This document shows positions 1-7,294 of a stretch of 64,000 bases of DNA, piece by piece; the first letter of the stretch is position 1, and the number at the start of each line of letters is the position of its first letter. The notes beneath the pieces were generated by a model that saw nothing but the letters and a program-made list of their open reading frames with translations, was not told the DNA's origin and made no database searches. The DNA comes from Polyangia bacterium (GTDB lineage: Bacteria; Myxococcota_A; Polyangia; Nannocystales; Nannocystaceae). The stretch covers positions 186,001 to 250,000 of the forward strand of contig JAUIFF010000003.1 of NCBI GenBank assembly GCA_030429545.1, read 5' to 3'. Position numbers and translations under genes: made by a program.

Positions 1-36
1 TCGCCATCTCTAGTGTATACTCATTGAGTATGTCCC

Positions 37-690
37 ATGGCTAAAGATGGTAGTTCGACAACGCCTCCTGCCAACCTAGATAACCAACCCGTAAACTCCA
101 TTGATAGTACATCGAGTACGGGTCCATCCAAGAAGATTTCCGACGCCGTCGAGGCTGTAAAGGGTGCCATACCCGAGGTTTATCGAGAGTCGTCGATCGC
201 GGCGGCGAAGGCCATTCGCAACAGCCAACGCAAGCCCGGCGGAGACGCTCGGTTCGCCGTGTTCGCCCTGTTTGGGCTCGTACTTTTTGCTGCCGTTACC
301 ACGGCCTTGGCACCATGGGTTCCGATGAACCCACCGTCGATCGCGGTCGTAGCAGTCGTGTTCGCAGTAGCTAGCGGCATTCTTGGCGCCCGCGCCAACT
401 GGGCCCAAAAGCTACTCGTAACCGGCAAAGAAGTCAGACTCAAAGAGATTTCACAACAAAAGAAACTTGAATTGCGCTCCGCCGAGGAGCACCGCGATCG
501 TCAAGTTGCGGCCGGCGTCCCCGAAAGTGATGCTAACCGGGAGTATCTCGCCGCGGCGAACGACATCGAACAGTGGTTTTCAGCCGAGTTACGTGCACTC
601 CGAGAACCTGGAACACCGCGACCCGCCCTGCCGTCCAAGACCCGGGCAAAGAAACTCGAAACTTCCAAACGACCACACACGGATAATTAG
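37..690 (+). CDS. Small two-helix membrane protein, function unknown
   Basis: I do not recognise a family. The 217-residue product has a Ser/Thr/Pro-rich hydrophilic N-terminus (about 1-70). Two hydrophobic segments follow (about 73-93 and 101-119), separated by a short Pro-rich turn. The C-terminal half is charged and probably helical, rich in Lys, Arg and Glu. This suggests a membrane hairpin with both ends on the same side. The ATG is the first in frame; no clear Shine-Dalgarno is visible upstream, and the window edge limits context. A near copy of the recurrent palindrome (TGTATACTCA) lies at 14-23, just upstream. No neighbour suggests a function. Confidence 0.6.
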   Translation: MAKDGSSTTPPANLDNQPVNSIDSTSSTGPSKKISDAVEAVKGAIPEVYRESSIAAAKAIRNSQRKPGGDARFAVFALFGLVLFAAVTTALAPWVPMNPPSIAVVAVVFAVASGILGARANWAQKLLVTGKEVRLKEISQQKKLELRSAEEHRDRQVAAGVPESDANREYLAAANDIEQWFSAELRALREPGTPRPALPSKTRAKKLETSKRPHTDN

Positions 691-1010
691 TTGCTGATAC
701 ACTAAACATAAAGCGCGGCACTGCGACGGTCCGATGCAATGGCAACCCGCAACAGGCGCCTCCGTCCGCGCACGGCAGTGCGCCATCCACGAACTGCGAT
801 CACCATCCGCCGACCTGAGATCTGTGATGTGACCACAGGTCAGGTTCGCGCAAACAGGCGTAACGAAAGGTAGGTGGCTTCTCAACCGCCCGCGGCATGT
901 ACCTCTACGGGTGATTTAGAGACGAATTGCGGAAACTGCGTGGTGAATCTTGCGTTCCAACCGGTCGAGCCCCTGCGTATACTGTGGCTCCAACGAGGGG
1001 ACCCGTGCCC
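691..1010. other. Intergenic region, probable promoter of the response regulator
   Basis: No convincing gene is seen in these 320 bases. A near copy of the recurrent palindrome (TGCTGATACA, 692-701) follows the upstream stop codon. A purine-rich stretch at 992-1000 (GAGGGG) probably serves as the ribosome binding site of the next gene. I found no convincing -35/-10 pair. Confidence 0.4.
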
Positions 1011-1490
1011 ATGGGATGGAAGGATTTCAAAAAGACCGGTCAGGTCCAAACAGACAGCATGTTCGGTGACATGAACCTGCTGATCGTCGACGACGAGCAG
1101 GGGATTTTAAAGACCCTGGCTGAGAGCTTTCGCGGGTTGTTCACGGTTTATACGGCCGACTCCGGCGAAAAAGCCCTCCGGATCTTCAAGGAAAAGGAGA
1201 TTCAGATCGTCCTCAGTGACCAACGGATGCCGGTCATGAGTGGTGTTGAGTTGTTCGCCATCCTCAAGGCGATAAACCCCCTACCCGTGCGGATCCTGCT
1301 GACAGGCTATTCCGACATCAACGTGGTGATTCGGGGGCTCAACGACGGTTTGATGTGGAAGTACGTCACCAAACCGTGGAACACCGAGGACCTCAAGGCG
1401 CTCGTCCGCCAGGGTGCCCGTCACTACATCAAACTGGTGGCGGCAGCCGAGCGCGAGCGCGAGGCGATGAAGGCCGAGCAAAACTCCTAA
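1011..1490 (+). CDS. Single-domain response regulator (CheY-like receiver)
   Basis: The 159-residue product is a stand-alone receiver domain that should be phosphorylated by a partner histidine kinase and act by protein contact. Visible landmarks are the acidic pair in LLIVDDEQ (D27, D28), the phospho-acceptor D70 in LSDQRMP, T98 in LLTGYSD, and K121 in YVTKPWN. The KYVTKPW form is typical of receivers related to the RpfG/HD-GYP group. After the receiver there is only a short charged tail (REREAMKAEQNS), so no output domain is present. The start is uncertain: GTG 1005, ATG 1011 and ATG 1059 are in frame, and GAGGGG at 995-1000 best fits 1005/1011. No kinase gene is adjacent. Confidence 0.85.
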   Translation: MGWKDFKKTGQVQTDSMFGDMNLLIVDDEQGILKTLAESFRGLFTVYTADSGEKALRIFKEKEIQIVLSDQRMPVMSGVELFAILKAINPLPVRILLTGYSDINVVIRGLNDGLMWKYVTKPWNTEDLKALVRQGARHYIKLVAAAEREREAMKAEQNS

Positions 1491-1556
1491 ACAACATGTA
1501 CACACAAATGGCTGCGACGATCGCAGCCGTTTGCAATTTAGGTGTTGATACAACCG

Positions 1557-2186
1557 CTAGCGATCACGCGATGCCGTAATCCCCAGCTGTCCCAGCCAGT
1601 AGAGCACGATAATCGGGTAACGGACCAGGGCGATCGGCTCGTGAAACTTGTTGAGGGCGATCAAACTATCGCTCGCGGCAAAGGCCACCGCGCCCAAAAA
1701 GGCAAACCGTCCGAGTGCGGTTGGAGGCCTCCCGAGCAGCGCGCCAGCTCGCCACAGCATCACGCAAATAGCGACCGTGTAGAGCGTGACCGGCACCAGC
1801 ATGGCGCCGAGCCCCGGGCGCAAAAACATCACCATACTCAGGCCATAGCCAGCAAAGCCCAATCCCCACAGCGGAGCCGGTCGTCGCGTGCGCTTGAGGT
1901 ACGCGATAATGTAAAAAACATGTCCGATGAGAAAGGCAACAAGACCCGCAGTAAATGTGCTCGGGCTCACTTCGAGTAGGACATCACCGATGACGCAAGC
2001 GACAAGACCCCTGCGCAGCTGCCGGTTGTAGGGCGTCTTGGCCCCGCAGGCGACAATCATCATGATGACGGGCAGCGGCTTGCACAGCATCCGCAACCAG
2101 TAGGCGTCTGCCACGATACCCGCGATAAAGCCGAGGGCGGCGAGTCCACCGACGATCCAAAGCGGCCTACTGTGCAACTGTCCCAT
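1557..2186 (-). CDS. YhhN/TMEM86-family membrane protein (lysoplasmalogenase-like)
   Basis: A 209-residue, almost wholly hydrophobic protein with about eight membrane segments. The family signature is clear: KPLPVIMM near the N-terminus, then GDVLLE, the GLVAFLIGHVFYIIAY block, and a SDSLIALNKF block near the C-terminus. In animals TMEM86 members hydrolyse the vinyl-ether bond of lysoplasmalogens; the bacterial role is less certain, though myxobacteria do make ether lipids. The start at 2186 (MGQLHSRPL) is preferred to an in-frame start upstream because it gives a normal family N-terminus. It is divergent from the YihY gene with about 160 bases between the two starts, so both promoters lie there. 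Confidence 0.85.
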   Translation of the reverse strand: MGQLHSRPLWIVGGLAALGFIAGIVADAYWLRMLCKPLPVIMMIVACGAKTPYNRQLRRGLVACVIGDVLLEVSPSTFTAGLVAFLIGHVFYIIAYLKRTRRPAPLWGLGFAGYGLSMVMFLRPGLGAMLVPVTLYTVAICVMLWRAGALLGRPPTALGRFAFLGAVAFAASDSLIALNKFHEPIALVRYPIIVLYWLGQLGITASRDR

Positions 2187-2349
2187 CGACCCCACGATAC
2201 CGCGACCTCGTTTGCCCGTGCACGCCGGCGGCAGCGCGCTATCTTCGCTATTTGTCGCAGTTTCGCAGGCTCGCGGTGAGTTGACGAACTTGCACCCCAC
2301 CTACAGGGGTTGCTACCACGTACGCTGTCACAACCCCCCGTTCTCGCGG

Positions 2350-3354
2350 ATGCCGCAAACTCCCAGTCACTCCCAAAGTTCCCCGAAGGCCAGCACGGTC
2401 TCGCTGCTTTGGCGTTTGATGTTGCGGGTCTTTTCCCACTTCTCCCGCAACAAGGGGTTTTTGCTGGCAAGTGGCATCGCCTACAACATGCTGCTGTCGC
2501 TGATTCCGCTGCTAGCAGTGTTCTTGGCGTGGTTTTCCCGGGTCATCGACCGCGACAAACTCCTCGGCATCGTCCACACCGAGCTCGACCTGTTTTTGCC
2601 GGGCCAAGCCGAGCGCTTAACCGAGGACATCAGCAGCTTCCTCGACCACCCCAACCTGTTTGGCGGCATTGGTCTCATCGTCCTGCTGTTTTTTAGCTCG
2701 TTAGCGTTTCGGATGTTGCAAGACGCCCTCGAGGTTATCTTTGCGCGGCCCCGTGCCCGCGTAAAACAGCGGTCGTTTTGGCTTTCTGTGGCGCTCCCCT
2801 ACATCTACGTCGCAGTTGTCGGCGTGGTGTTGTTGGCCCTCACGGTGGTCGTGATCGGCGTCGAAGCGCTCGCAGGTACCGAAACAGCAATTTTCGGGAT
2901 CGAAGTCGGCAACATCCCCGGGATCATCCTCTACATCAGCGGCATTGTCGGTGAGGTTGTCCTGTTTTCGTCGCTGTACCGGGTGATGCCGGTGTCGAAA
3001 GTCCGGTTTCGGCGGGCTCTTATTGGCGGGGTGACGGCCACCGTCCTCTGGGAAGTTGTGCGCCGCGGTCTGATTTGGTGGTTGGCCAAAATGAGCTTGA
3101 TCAGCGTGGTCTATGGCTCGCTTGCGGCCGTCATCGTGGTGCTGCTGACCCTCGAGATCGCCGCCATCATCGTCCTGCTGTCGGGACAGATCATCGCCGA
3201 GCTGCAACACAGCGAGGATGCCGGGCTCCCGTGGTACGAAGCTGCGCCGTTTGAACGCACCGGCAACACCGGCAGCCACCCCGCGATCGGGTTTGAGCGC
3301 TCGCAAAGCGGTGAGCTGGCGATCGACGATGAACGGCTTGTCCGGGAGGTTTAG
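2350..3354 (+). CDS. YihY/BrkB-family inner-membrane protein
   Basis: A 334-residue protein with about six membrane helices. The YihY landmarks are the early segment GIAYNMLLSLIPLLAVFLAW, the central SLAFRMLQDALEVIF, and VLWEVVRRGLIWWLAKMS followed by YGSLAAVIVVLL. The family was once called RNase BN, but that activity belongs to another protein; its true role is unknown and a transport function is often proposed. The C-terminal 55 residues are hydrophilic and variable. ATG 2350 was chosen because residues encoded upstream look untranslated; ATG 2419 is possible. Its TAG stop overlaps the GTG of the Mur-ligase gene by one base, so the two are probably co-translated. Confidence 0.88.
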   Translation: MPQTPSHSQSSPKASTVSLLWRLMLRVFSHFSRNKGFLLASGIAYNMLLSLIPLLAVFLAWFSRVIDRDKLLGIVHTELDLFLPGQAERLTEDISSFLDHPNLFGGIGLIVLLFFSSLAFRMLQDALEVIFARPRARVKQRSFWLSVALPYIYVAVVGVVLLALTVVVIGVEALAGTETAIFGIEVGNIPGIILYISGIVGEVVLFSSLYRVMPVSKVRFRRALIGGVTATVLWEVVRRGLIWWLAKMSLISVVYGSLAAVIVVLLTLEIAAIIVLLSGQIIAELQHSEDAGLPWYEAAPFERTGNTGSHPAIGFERSQSGELAIDDERLVREV

Positions 3355-4598
3355 TGCAGATGCAATCACCTCCCCGGCCAGTGCCCGCTGCTGCCCCCTG
3401 GGCCAGTGATTGGCTGACAACAGGGATCACTGGGACCAACGGCAAAACCTCGACCGCCACCATGCTCTCGGCGATTTTAACCGCCGCCGACAAGCCGGTT
3501 TTTACGGTCACAACCCTCGGCTTTTTTTTTCGCCAGCTGCCGATCCCAAGCTCGACCACTTGGAATGGGTTTATGGCTGCCGGCGAACAGGCCAGTGCCG
3601 ATGGCTGCCGTCACGGGGTCGTTGAGCTGACCAGCCAAGCACTCGCCCGCGGGCATGCCCAACGGTTTCGCTTTGACATTGGTGTATTTACAAACTTGTC
3701 GCGCGACCACCTCAACCTCCACGGCAGCCCCGAGGCCTACCTCGCGGCCAAGGCCCAGTTGTTTGTGTTTTTGGGGCCTGGGCAAACTGCGGTCCTCAAC
3801 GCCCGAGATCCCGCCGCCGACCTGCTCGACCGCGCCATTCCCAACGACGTCAAGCGCCTGTGGTACGGGGCGCCACACCGTGGTCCGGCACACCACCAAG
3901 AACAACTCGCCGCCCGGGCGATTGAGCTATCACCGACACGAACAACCGTTTTGTTGGAAGATTCGCCGCTCGCCCGTTGCCTAGATGGCAAGCTCGAGGT
4001 CCCGCTGATCGGCGAGGTGTTTGGCGAAAATGCTCTGGCAGCTGCACTCGCTGCATATGCAATGGAAATTGATCCCCTCGCTATCCGACGCGGCCTGGCA
4101 ACCACACCGGCGGTTCCCGGACGATTCGAAATTGTTGGCCAACACCCACTGGTAGCGATCGACTACGCCCACTGCCCACGGGCACTCCAACACACCTGCG
4201 GCACGGCCAGGGCGTTGTGCGGACCGGCCGGGCAAACGTGGATTGTGTTTGGTGCCGGAGGCGATACCGACCCGAGCAAGCGCGAGCCCATGGGCATGGC
4301 CGTGGGACAGGCGGCTGACCACGCGATCGTGACCAACGACAACCCGCGAAACGAAAACCCGCAAACCATTGCAGATACACTTAGCCGTGCCTGTCGCGAG
4401 GCCGGGTGCCGCCACGTCACCACCATCCTCGACCGCGCAGCCGCGATCGACCACGCACTCACCCACGCCGGGCCCAACGACGTTGTTGTGGTCGCCGGCA
4501 AGGGCCACGAGACCGGCCAAATCATTTCCGGCCAAATACTGCCGTTTAGCGACCGCGAGACCGTTCAGCAGTGGCTCGCACAGCACGCACCCGGGTGA
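3354..4598 (+). CDS. MurE-like Mur ligase lacking the N-terminal substrate domain
   Basis: A 414-residue ATP-dependent amide ligase of the Mur family. The P-loop GTNGKTST (K31) begins only about 27 residues from the N-terminus, whereas canonical MurE has about 90-110 residues (UDP-binding domain) before it. Other MurE-type signatures are present: the metal region NLSRDHLNLHG, the hinge IDYAHCP (usually DYAHTP), GAGGDTDPSKREPM, and TNDNPRNE, which matches the DNPR motif of meso-diaminopimelate-adding MurE. The C-terminal domain ends with VVAGKGHE. It may act on a non-standard acceptor or be a specialised paralogue. The GTG start overlaps the upstream stop, and codons 1-4 coincide with a perfect TGCAGATGCA palindrome (3355-3364). 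Confidence 0.85.
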   Translation: MQMQSPPRPVPAAAPWASDWLTTGITGTNGKTSTATMLSAILTAADKPVFTVTTLGFFFRQLPIPSSTTWNGFMAAGEQASADGCRHGVVELTSQALARGHAQRFRFDIGVFTNLSRDHLNLHGSPEAYLAAKAQLFVFLGPGQTAVLNARDPAADLLDRAIPNDVKRLWYGAPHRGPAHHQEQLAARAIELSPTRTTVLLEDSPLARCLDGKLEVPLIGEVFGENALAAALAAYAMEIDPLAIRRGLATTPAVPGRFEIVGQHPLVAIDYAHCPRALQHTCGTARALCGPAGQTWIVFGAGGDTDPSKREPMGMAVGQAADHAIVTNDNPRNENPQTIADTLSRACREAGCRHVTTILDRAAAIDHALTHAGPNDVVVVAGKGHETGQIISGQILPFSDRETVQQWLAQHAPG

Positions 4599-4607
4599 TC
4601 GCCCCCC

Positions 4608-5024
4608 CTACTTCAACTGACCACGAATCTTCTCGGCCATGTCCTGGCCATCGCTGTCGCCGAGTTTTTGCGCCGGCCAGCCAATCCCCAGCCCGGCCTC
4701 GGCCGAGGGTTTGGGAATGATGTGAAAATGGACATGAAACACTGCTTGATGGGCCGCAGCCCCGTTGTTTTGCAGGATGTTGTAGTCCGACACCCCAGTC
4801 GCTGCCATCACGGCACGGCACAGTCGCGGCAACACCCGACCAATCGCAGCACTTGCATCGTCACTGAGTTGGTCGAGCGTCGCCACAGCTTGCTTGGGAA
4901 TCACCAACGTGTGCCCGGGGCTCAGGGGAAAAATGTCGAGGAATGCCAGAACGTGCTCGTCTTCGTAGAGCCGGTGGCACGGCAGTTCGCCGCGAATGAT
5001 GCGTGAGAAAATCGTCTCTGACAT
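4608..5024 (-). CDS. HIT-family nucleotide phosphohydrolase/transferase
   Basis: The 138-residue protein is a complete HIT (histidine triad) domain. It shows the N-terminal SETIFSRIIRGELPCHRLYE typical of the Hint/YcfF branch, the central FPLSPGHTLVIPK, and the catalytic triad HVHFHIIP. Family members hydrolyse adenosine phosphoramidates or related nucleotides in the cytoplasm, forming an AMP-histidine intermediate. It converges on the Mur-ligase gene with only nine bases between stops. Confidence 0.9.
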   Translation of the reverse strand: MSETIFSRIIRGELPCHRLYEDEHVLAFLDIFPLSPGHTLVIPKQAVATLDQLSDDASAAIGRVLPRLCRAVMAATGVSDYNILQNNGAAAHQAVFHVHFHIIPKPSAEAGLGIGWPAQKLGDSDGQDMAEKIRGQLK

Positions 5025-5198
5025 GGCTGCGAGTATGCGCCGTAATCCGGCGAAAACTCAACCTCCGGGCTATCAAGGCCGCGACGTCGGTACCGCTGAC
5101 CGTGACAACCAGTAAAACATCGCCGCGGTTGGGCGTGACCTCCCTGGAGCCTTCGGGCAATGAATGTAACTACATCTTACCCCCGGCAGGTGGGTCCA

Positions 5199-5813
5199 CT
5201 AGGCAGCCCGTCGCCGTCGCCATCGCAGGCCGAGCACCAACATACCCAGGGCCATACCACCCGCGAGGCCGGATGGCTCTGCAACTCGACAGCCACCGGC
5301 CTCGGGGTCGCCCTGATCCTCGCAGTCTGAAATCGACTCGAGTTCGGTCGACCGCCACTGAGCTTCGGGCGGAAGATCCGTCGGCGGCAACAATATCTCG
5401 GGGTCCTCTTCGCCAATGGTGACAACGAGGGTGTAGTCGCAGGCCATGTCGCCGTCGTGACAGAAATTGCCGGTCAGCGTGACTTCTTTGCCGATATCGG
5501 GCTGGGGCTCGAGCACGACGACCACGGTCTCGCCGTCGGTCACGCCCATGCGCGGACCTAGGGTGGCGATCGTCACAGCCTCGTAGCGGATCCCGAGATT
5601 GTCGGTGATATCGACCTGTTCGAGCGAAACGTGGCGTCCCGTTAGGTAGACCGCGCCGTTGTGCGCGAGGGTTTCGTTGGTCCCGGGAATCGTGGCGGTC
5701 AGCTGGCCGGGAGCGAAGCATGAGCTAGCACGCGCCGGCAGGGGGGCAAATACCCCGGCCACGAGGCTTAAACAAAAACATGTATACACACACCAACTGA
5801 GTTTGCGCGCCAT
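5199..5813 (-). CDS. Secreted protein with a MYXO-CTERM-like anchor
   Basis: A 204-residue exported protein. A signal peptide (about 1-30) ends near LPARASS. The body is beta-rich with a few Cys residues. The C-terminus carries a GGC element, a hydrophobic segment (LAGGMALGMLVLGL) and an Arg cluster (RWRRRR), which is the tripartite architecture of MYXO-CTERM sorting signals cut and anchored by myxobacterial rhombosortase-like systems. I do not recognise the body domain. The ATG at 5813 gives the best signal peptide; an upstream in-frame start would add 15 residues. A perfect TGTATACACA copy (5781-5790) lies inside the signal-peptide codons. Confidence 0.75.
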   Translation of the reverse strand: MARKLSWCVYTCFCLSLVAGVFAPLPARASSCFAPGQLTATIPGTNETLAHNGAVYLTGRHVSLEQVDITDNLGIRYEAVTIATLGPRMGVTDGETVVVVLEPQPDIGKEVTLTGNFCHDGDMACDYTLVVTIGEEDPEILLPPTDLPPEAQWRSTELESISDCEDQGDPEAGGCRVAEPSGLAGGMALGMLVLGLRWRRRRAA

Positions 5814-5940
5814 GGTCTGGCCAGCATAGTCGAACATCGCCCGCGTGGATACGACCACGGATGTGACCTTGAGGTAACAATCTGCGACTGCAAAGCGCAG
5901 GGATTGGCGTTCTGGCCTTTAACATGTAGGATAACGTGCG

Positions 5941-6669
5941 ATGAAATCGCGCGGTGCATGGATTGTGCTGGGGTTGCTCAGCGGCTGTAGTTTTGACGGT
6001 TCGGGGGCCGGCTCAACCACTCAGAACACGTCGGCGAGCGACACGAGTGGCAACCCCTGTAGCGAGCTCGAGTGTCCGACCGACGGTCAGTGCGAGGTGC
6101 TCGATGGCCTGGCACAATGCATGTGCAACGATACCGATGTGCCCGACGGCGACACCTGCCCAGAAGACACGGGGAGCGCGACGGCTGTGAGTGGCAGCGA
6201 GACCGCGGGTACCGACACGGGTGATTCGACGACGGAGGACACCACCGCTGGAGTCACCGAGGGTATGACGTCTGGTTCGACTTCCGAATCGACCGACGCG
6301 ACTACCGACGCGACTACCGACGCGACTACCGATGCAACTACCGACGCGACTACCGACGCGACTACCGATGCAACTACCGATGCAACTAGCGACGCCACCA
6401 CTGAAGACCCGAACACGACCGACGACACCGGCGATTCGACCAGTACAACGGGACAGATGAAACTCCCCGACGGGGCTGACTGCGACAACGATGGCGAGTG
6501 TGAAAGCGACTACTGCTACGCCGAGAAAAACCCAAACTTCCCGGTTCCCACCAAACAGACCTGCCACGCGACCTGCATCGCGCCCAATGACCCACAGATG
6601 TGGTGCTACGAGCAAGACGACTGTTGCGACGGCTGGTGTAACCCGGTGACGGGCCGGTGCAACAACTGA
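5941..6669 (+). CDS. Lipoprotein with 12-bp coding repeats and Cys-rich ends
   Basis: The 242-residue product has a lipoprotein signal (IVLGLLSGC, Cys16). It then has a short Cys-rich EGF-like stretch, a long Thr/Asp/Ser linker that includes about eight DATT repeats (see the repeat at 6292-6402), and a C-terminal Cys-rich module (DGADCDNDGECESDYCY and later CCDGWCNPVTGRC). The pattern is typical of surface lipoproteins of Nannocystis-type myxobacteria; no enzymatic motif is visible and the role is unknown. The stop codon lies inside a tandem duplication that also covers the 3' end of the convergent DUF6940 gene. Confidence 0.75.
   Translation: MKSRGAWIVLGLLSGCSFDGSGAGSTTQNTSASDTSGNPCSELECPTDGQCEVLDGLAQCMCNDTDVPDGDTCPEDTGSATAVSGSETAGTDTGDSTTEDTTAGVTEGMTSGSTSESTDATTDATTDATTDATTDATTDATTDATTDATSDATTEDPNTTDDTGDSTSTTGQMKLPDGADCDNDGECESDYCYAEKNPNFPVPTKQTCHATCIAPNDPQMWCYEQDDCCDGWCNPVTGRCNN
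6292..6402 (+). repeat. 12-bp coding tandem repeat (DATT units)
   Basis: About nine units of GACGCGACTACC or close variants (some GATGCAACTACC) encode the DATT tract of the lipoprotein linker. The exact period and near identity make it prone to length change by slippage. The 12-base unit keeps the frame, so variation would alter linker length only. Confidence 0.85.
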
Positions 6670-6776
6670 GGTGGGCCTACATCCCGGCAGTCGCCGGAGG
6701 TTGGGTAACGGTCGGTGCAACAACTGCGGTGGGCCTACGTCCCGGCAGTCCCCGGACGTTGGCGAAACGGTCGGTG
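6652..6776. repeat. Tandem duplication of a convergent gene junction (58-59 bp unit)
   Basis: Unit A is 6652-6709 and unit B is 6710-6768, about 90 % identical by eye; the first bases of a third unit follow (6769-6776). Each unit contains the last codons of the plus-strand lipoprotein (CGGTGCAACAACTG) and of the minus-strand DUF6940 gene (CTA, its TAG stop on the other strand). The plus gene stops in unit A (TGA; the same place is TGC in unit B), and the minus gene stops in unit B. A single junction has therefore been duplicated, pushing the two genes apart. Confidence 0.8.
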
Positions 6777-7280
6777 GCGGTAATATTTGGGACGGCTGTC
6801 GAGTCGTATATGCAACCAATGTACGCCTAGGCCGGCCGTGCTCAGCCATACTGGCCCATCGGTTTGTGCCCACCATTGCTGGAGTTCCTCGGCAACCGCA
6901 ACCCACAAAGCCTCAACCTGGGCCGCGGGAGCTGTGCGAACAAACGCGGCCAGATGCGGATACCCGGGCCCCTGTGGGCGTGGGCACGGCACGATCAACC
7001 GCGCGTCACGCCCGAGGTTGGAGAAACGGACGACATCGCTGCCCGCGGTAAAATGCCCTGAAAACGGCTCGGGGTCGGCACGGACGCGGGCGAGGCTCGG
7101 GCTGTCGAGCACAATATCTGTATATTCACCTTCGAGGTCGTCACCACGGGTTGGTGGGTGTTCCCAAAAAAACGCAGCAAACGGAGCCCCGGCCAAACGG
7201 GTTGTCAAAGCTCTACGGGCGTGGGCATCGTGGCGCAGTTGCTCCGCCCAAACGCGCCAGCTGTGAGCCTGTCTTCCCAT
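6735..7280 (-). CDS. DUF6940-family protein
   Basis: A 181-residue soluble protein that I recognise from the conserved pattern of DUF6940: FFWEHPP, the IVLDSPSLA block, HFTAGSDVVRFSNLGRDA, YPHLAAFVRTAP, and the strong VWLSTAGLGVHWLHIRLDS followed by PKYYRH. The function is unknown. The family usually ends soon after the PKYYRH motif; here about 13 further residues are encoded by the duplicated junction sequence. A perfect TGTATACACA (7280-7289) overlaps the first base of the start codon, so the palindrome forms the immediate 5' leader. Confidence 0.8.
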   Translation of the reverse strand: MGRQAHSWRVWAEQLRHDAHARRALTTRLAGAPFAAFFWEHPPTRGDDLEGEYTDIVLDSPSLARVRADPEPFSGHFTAGSDVVRFSNLGRDARLIVPCPRPQGPGYPHLAAFVRTAPAAQVEALWVAVAEELQQWWAQTDGPVWLSTAGLGVHWLHIRLDSRPKYYRHRPFRQRPGTAGT

Positions 7281-7294
7281 GTATACACATCTAA

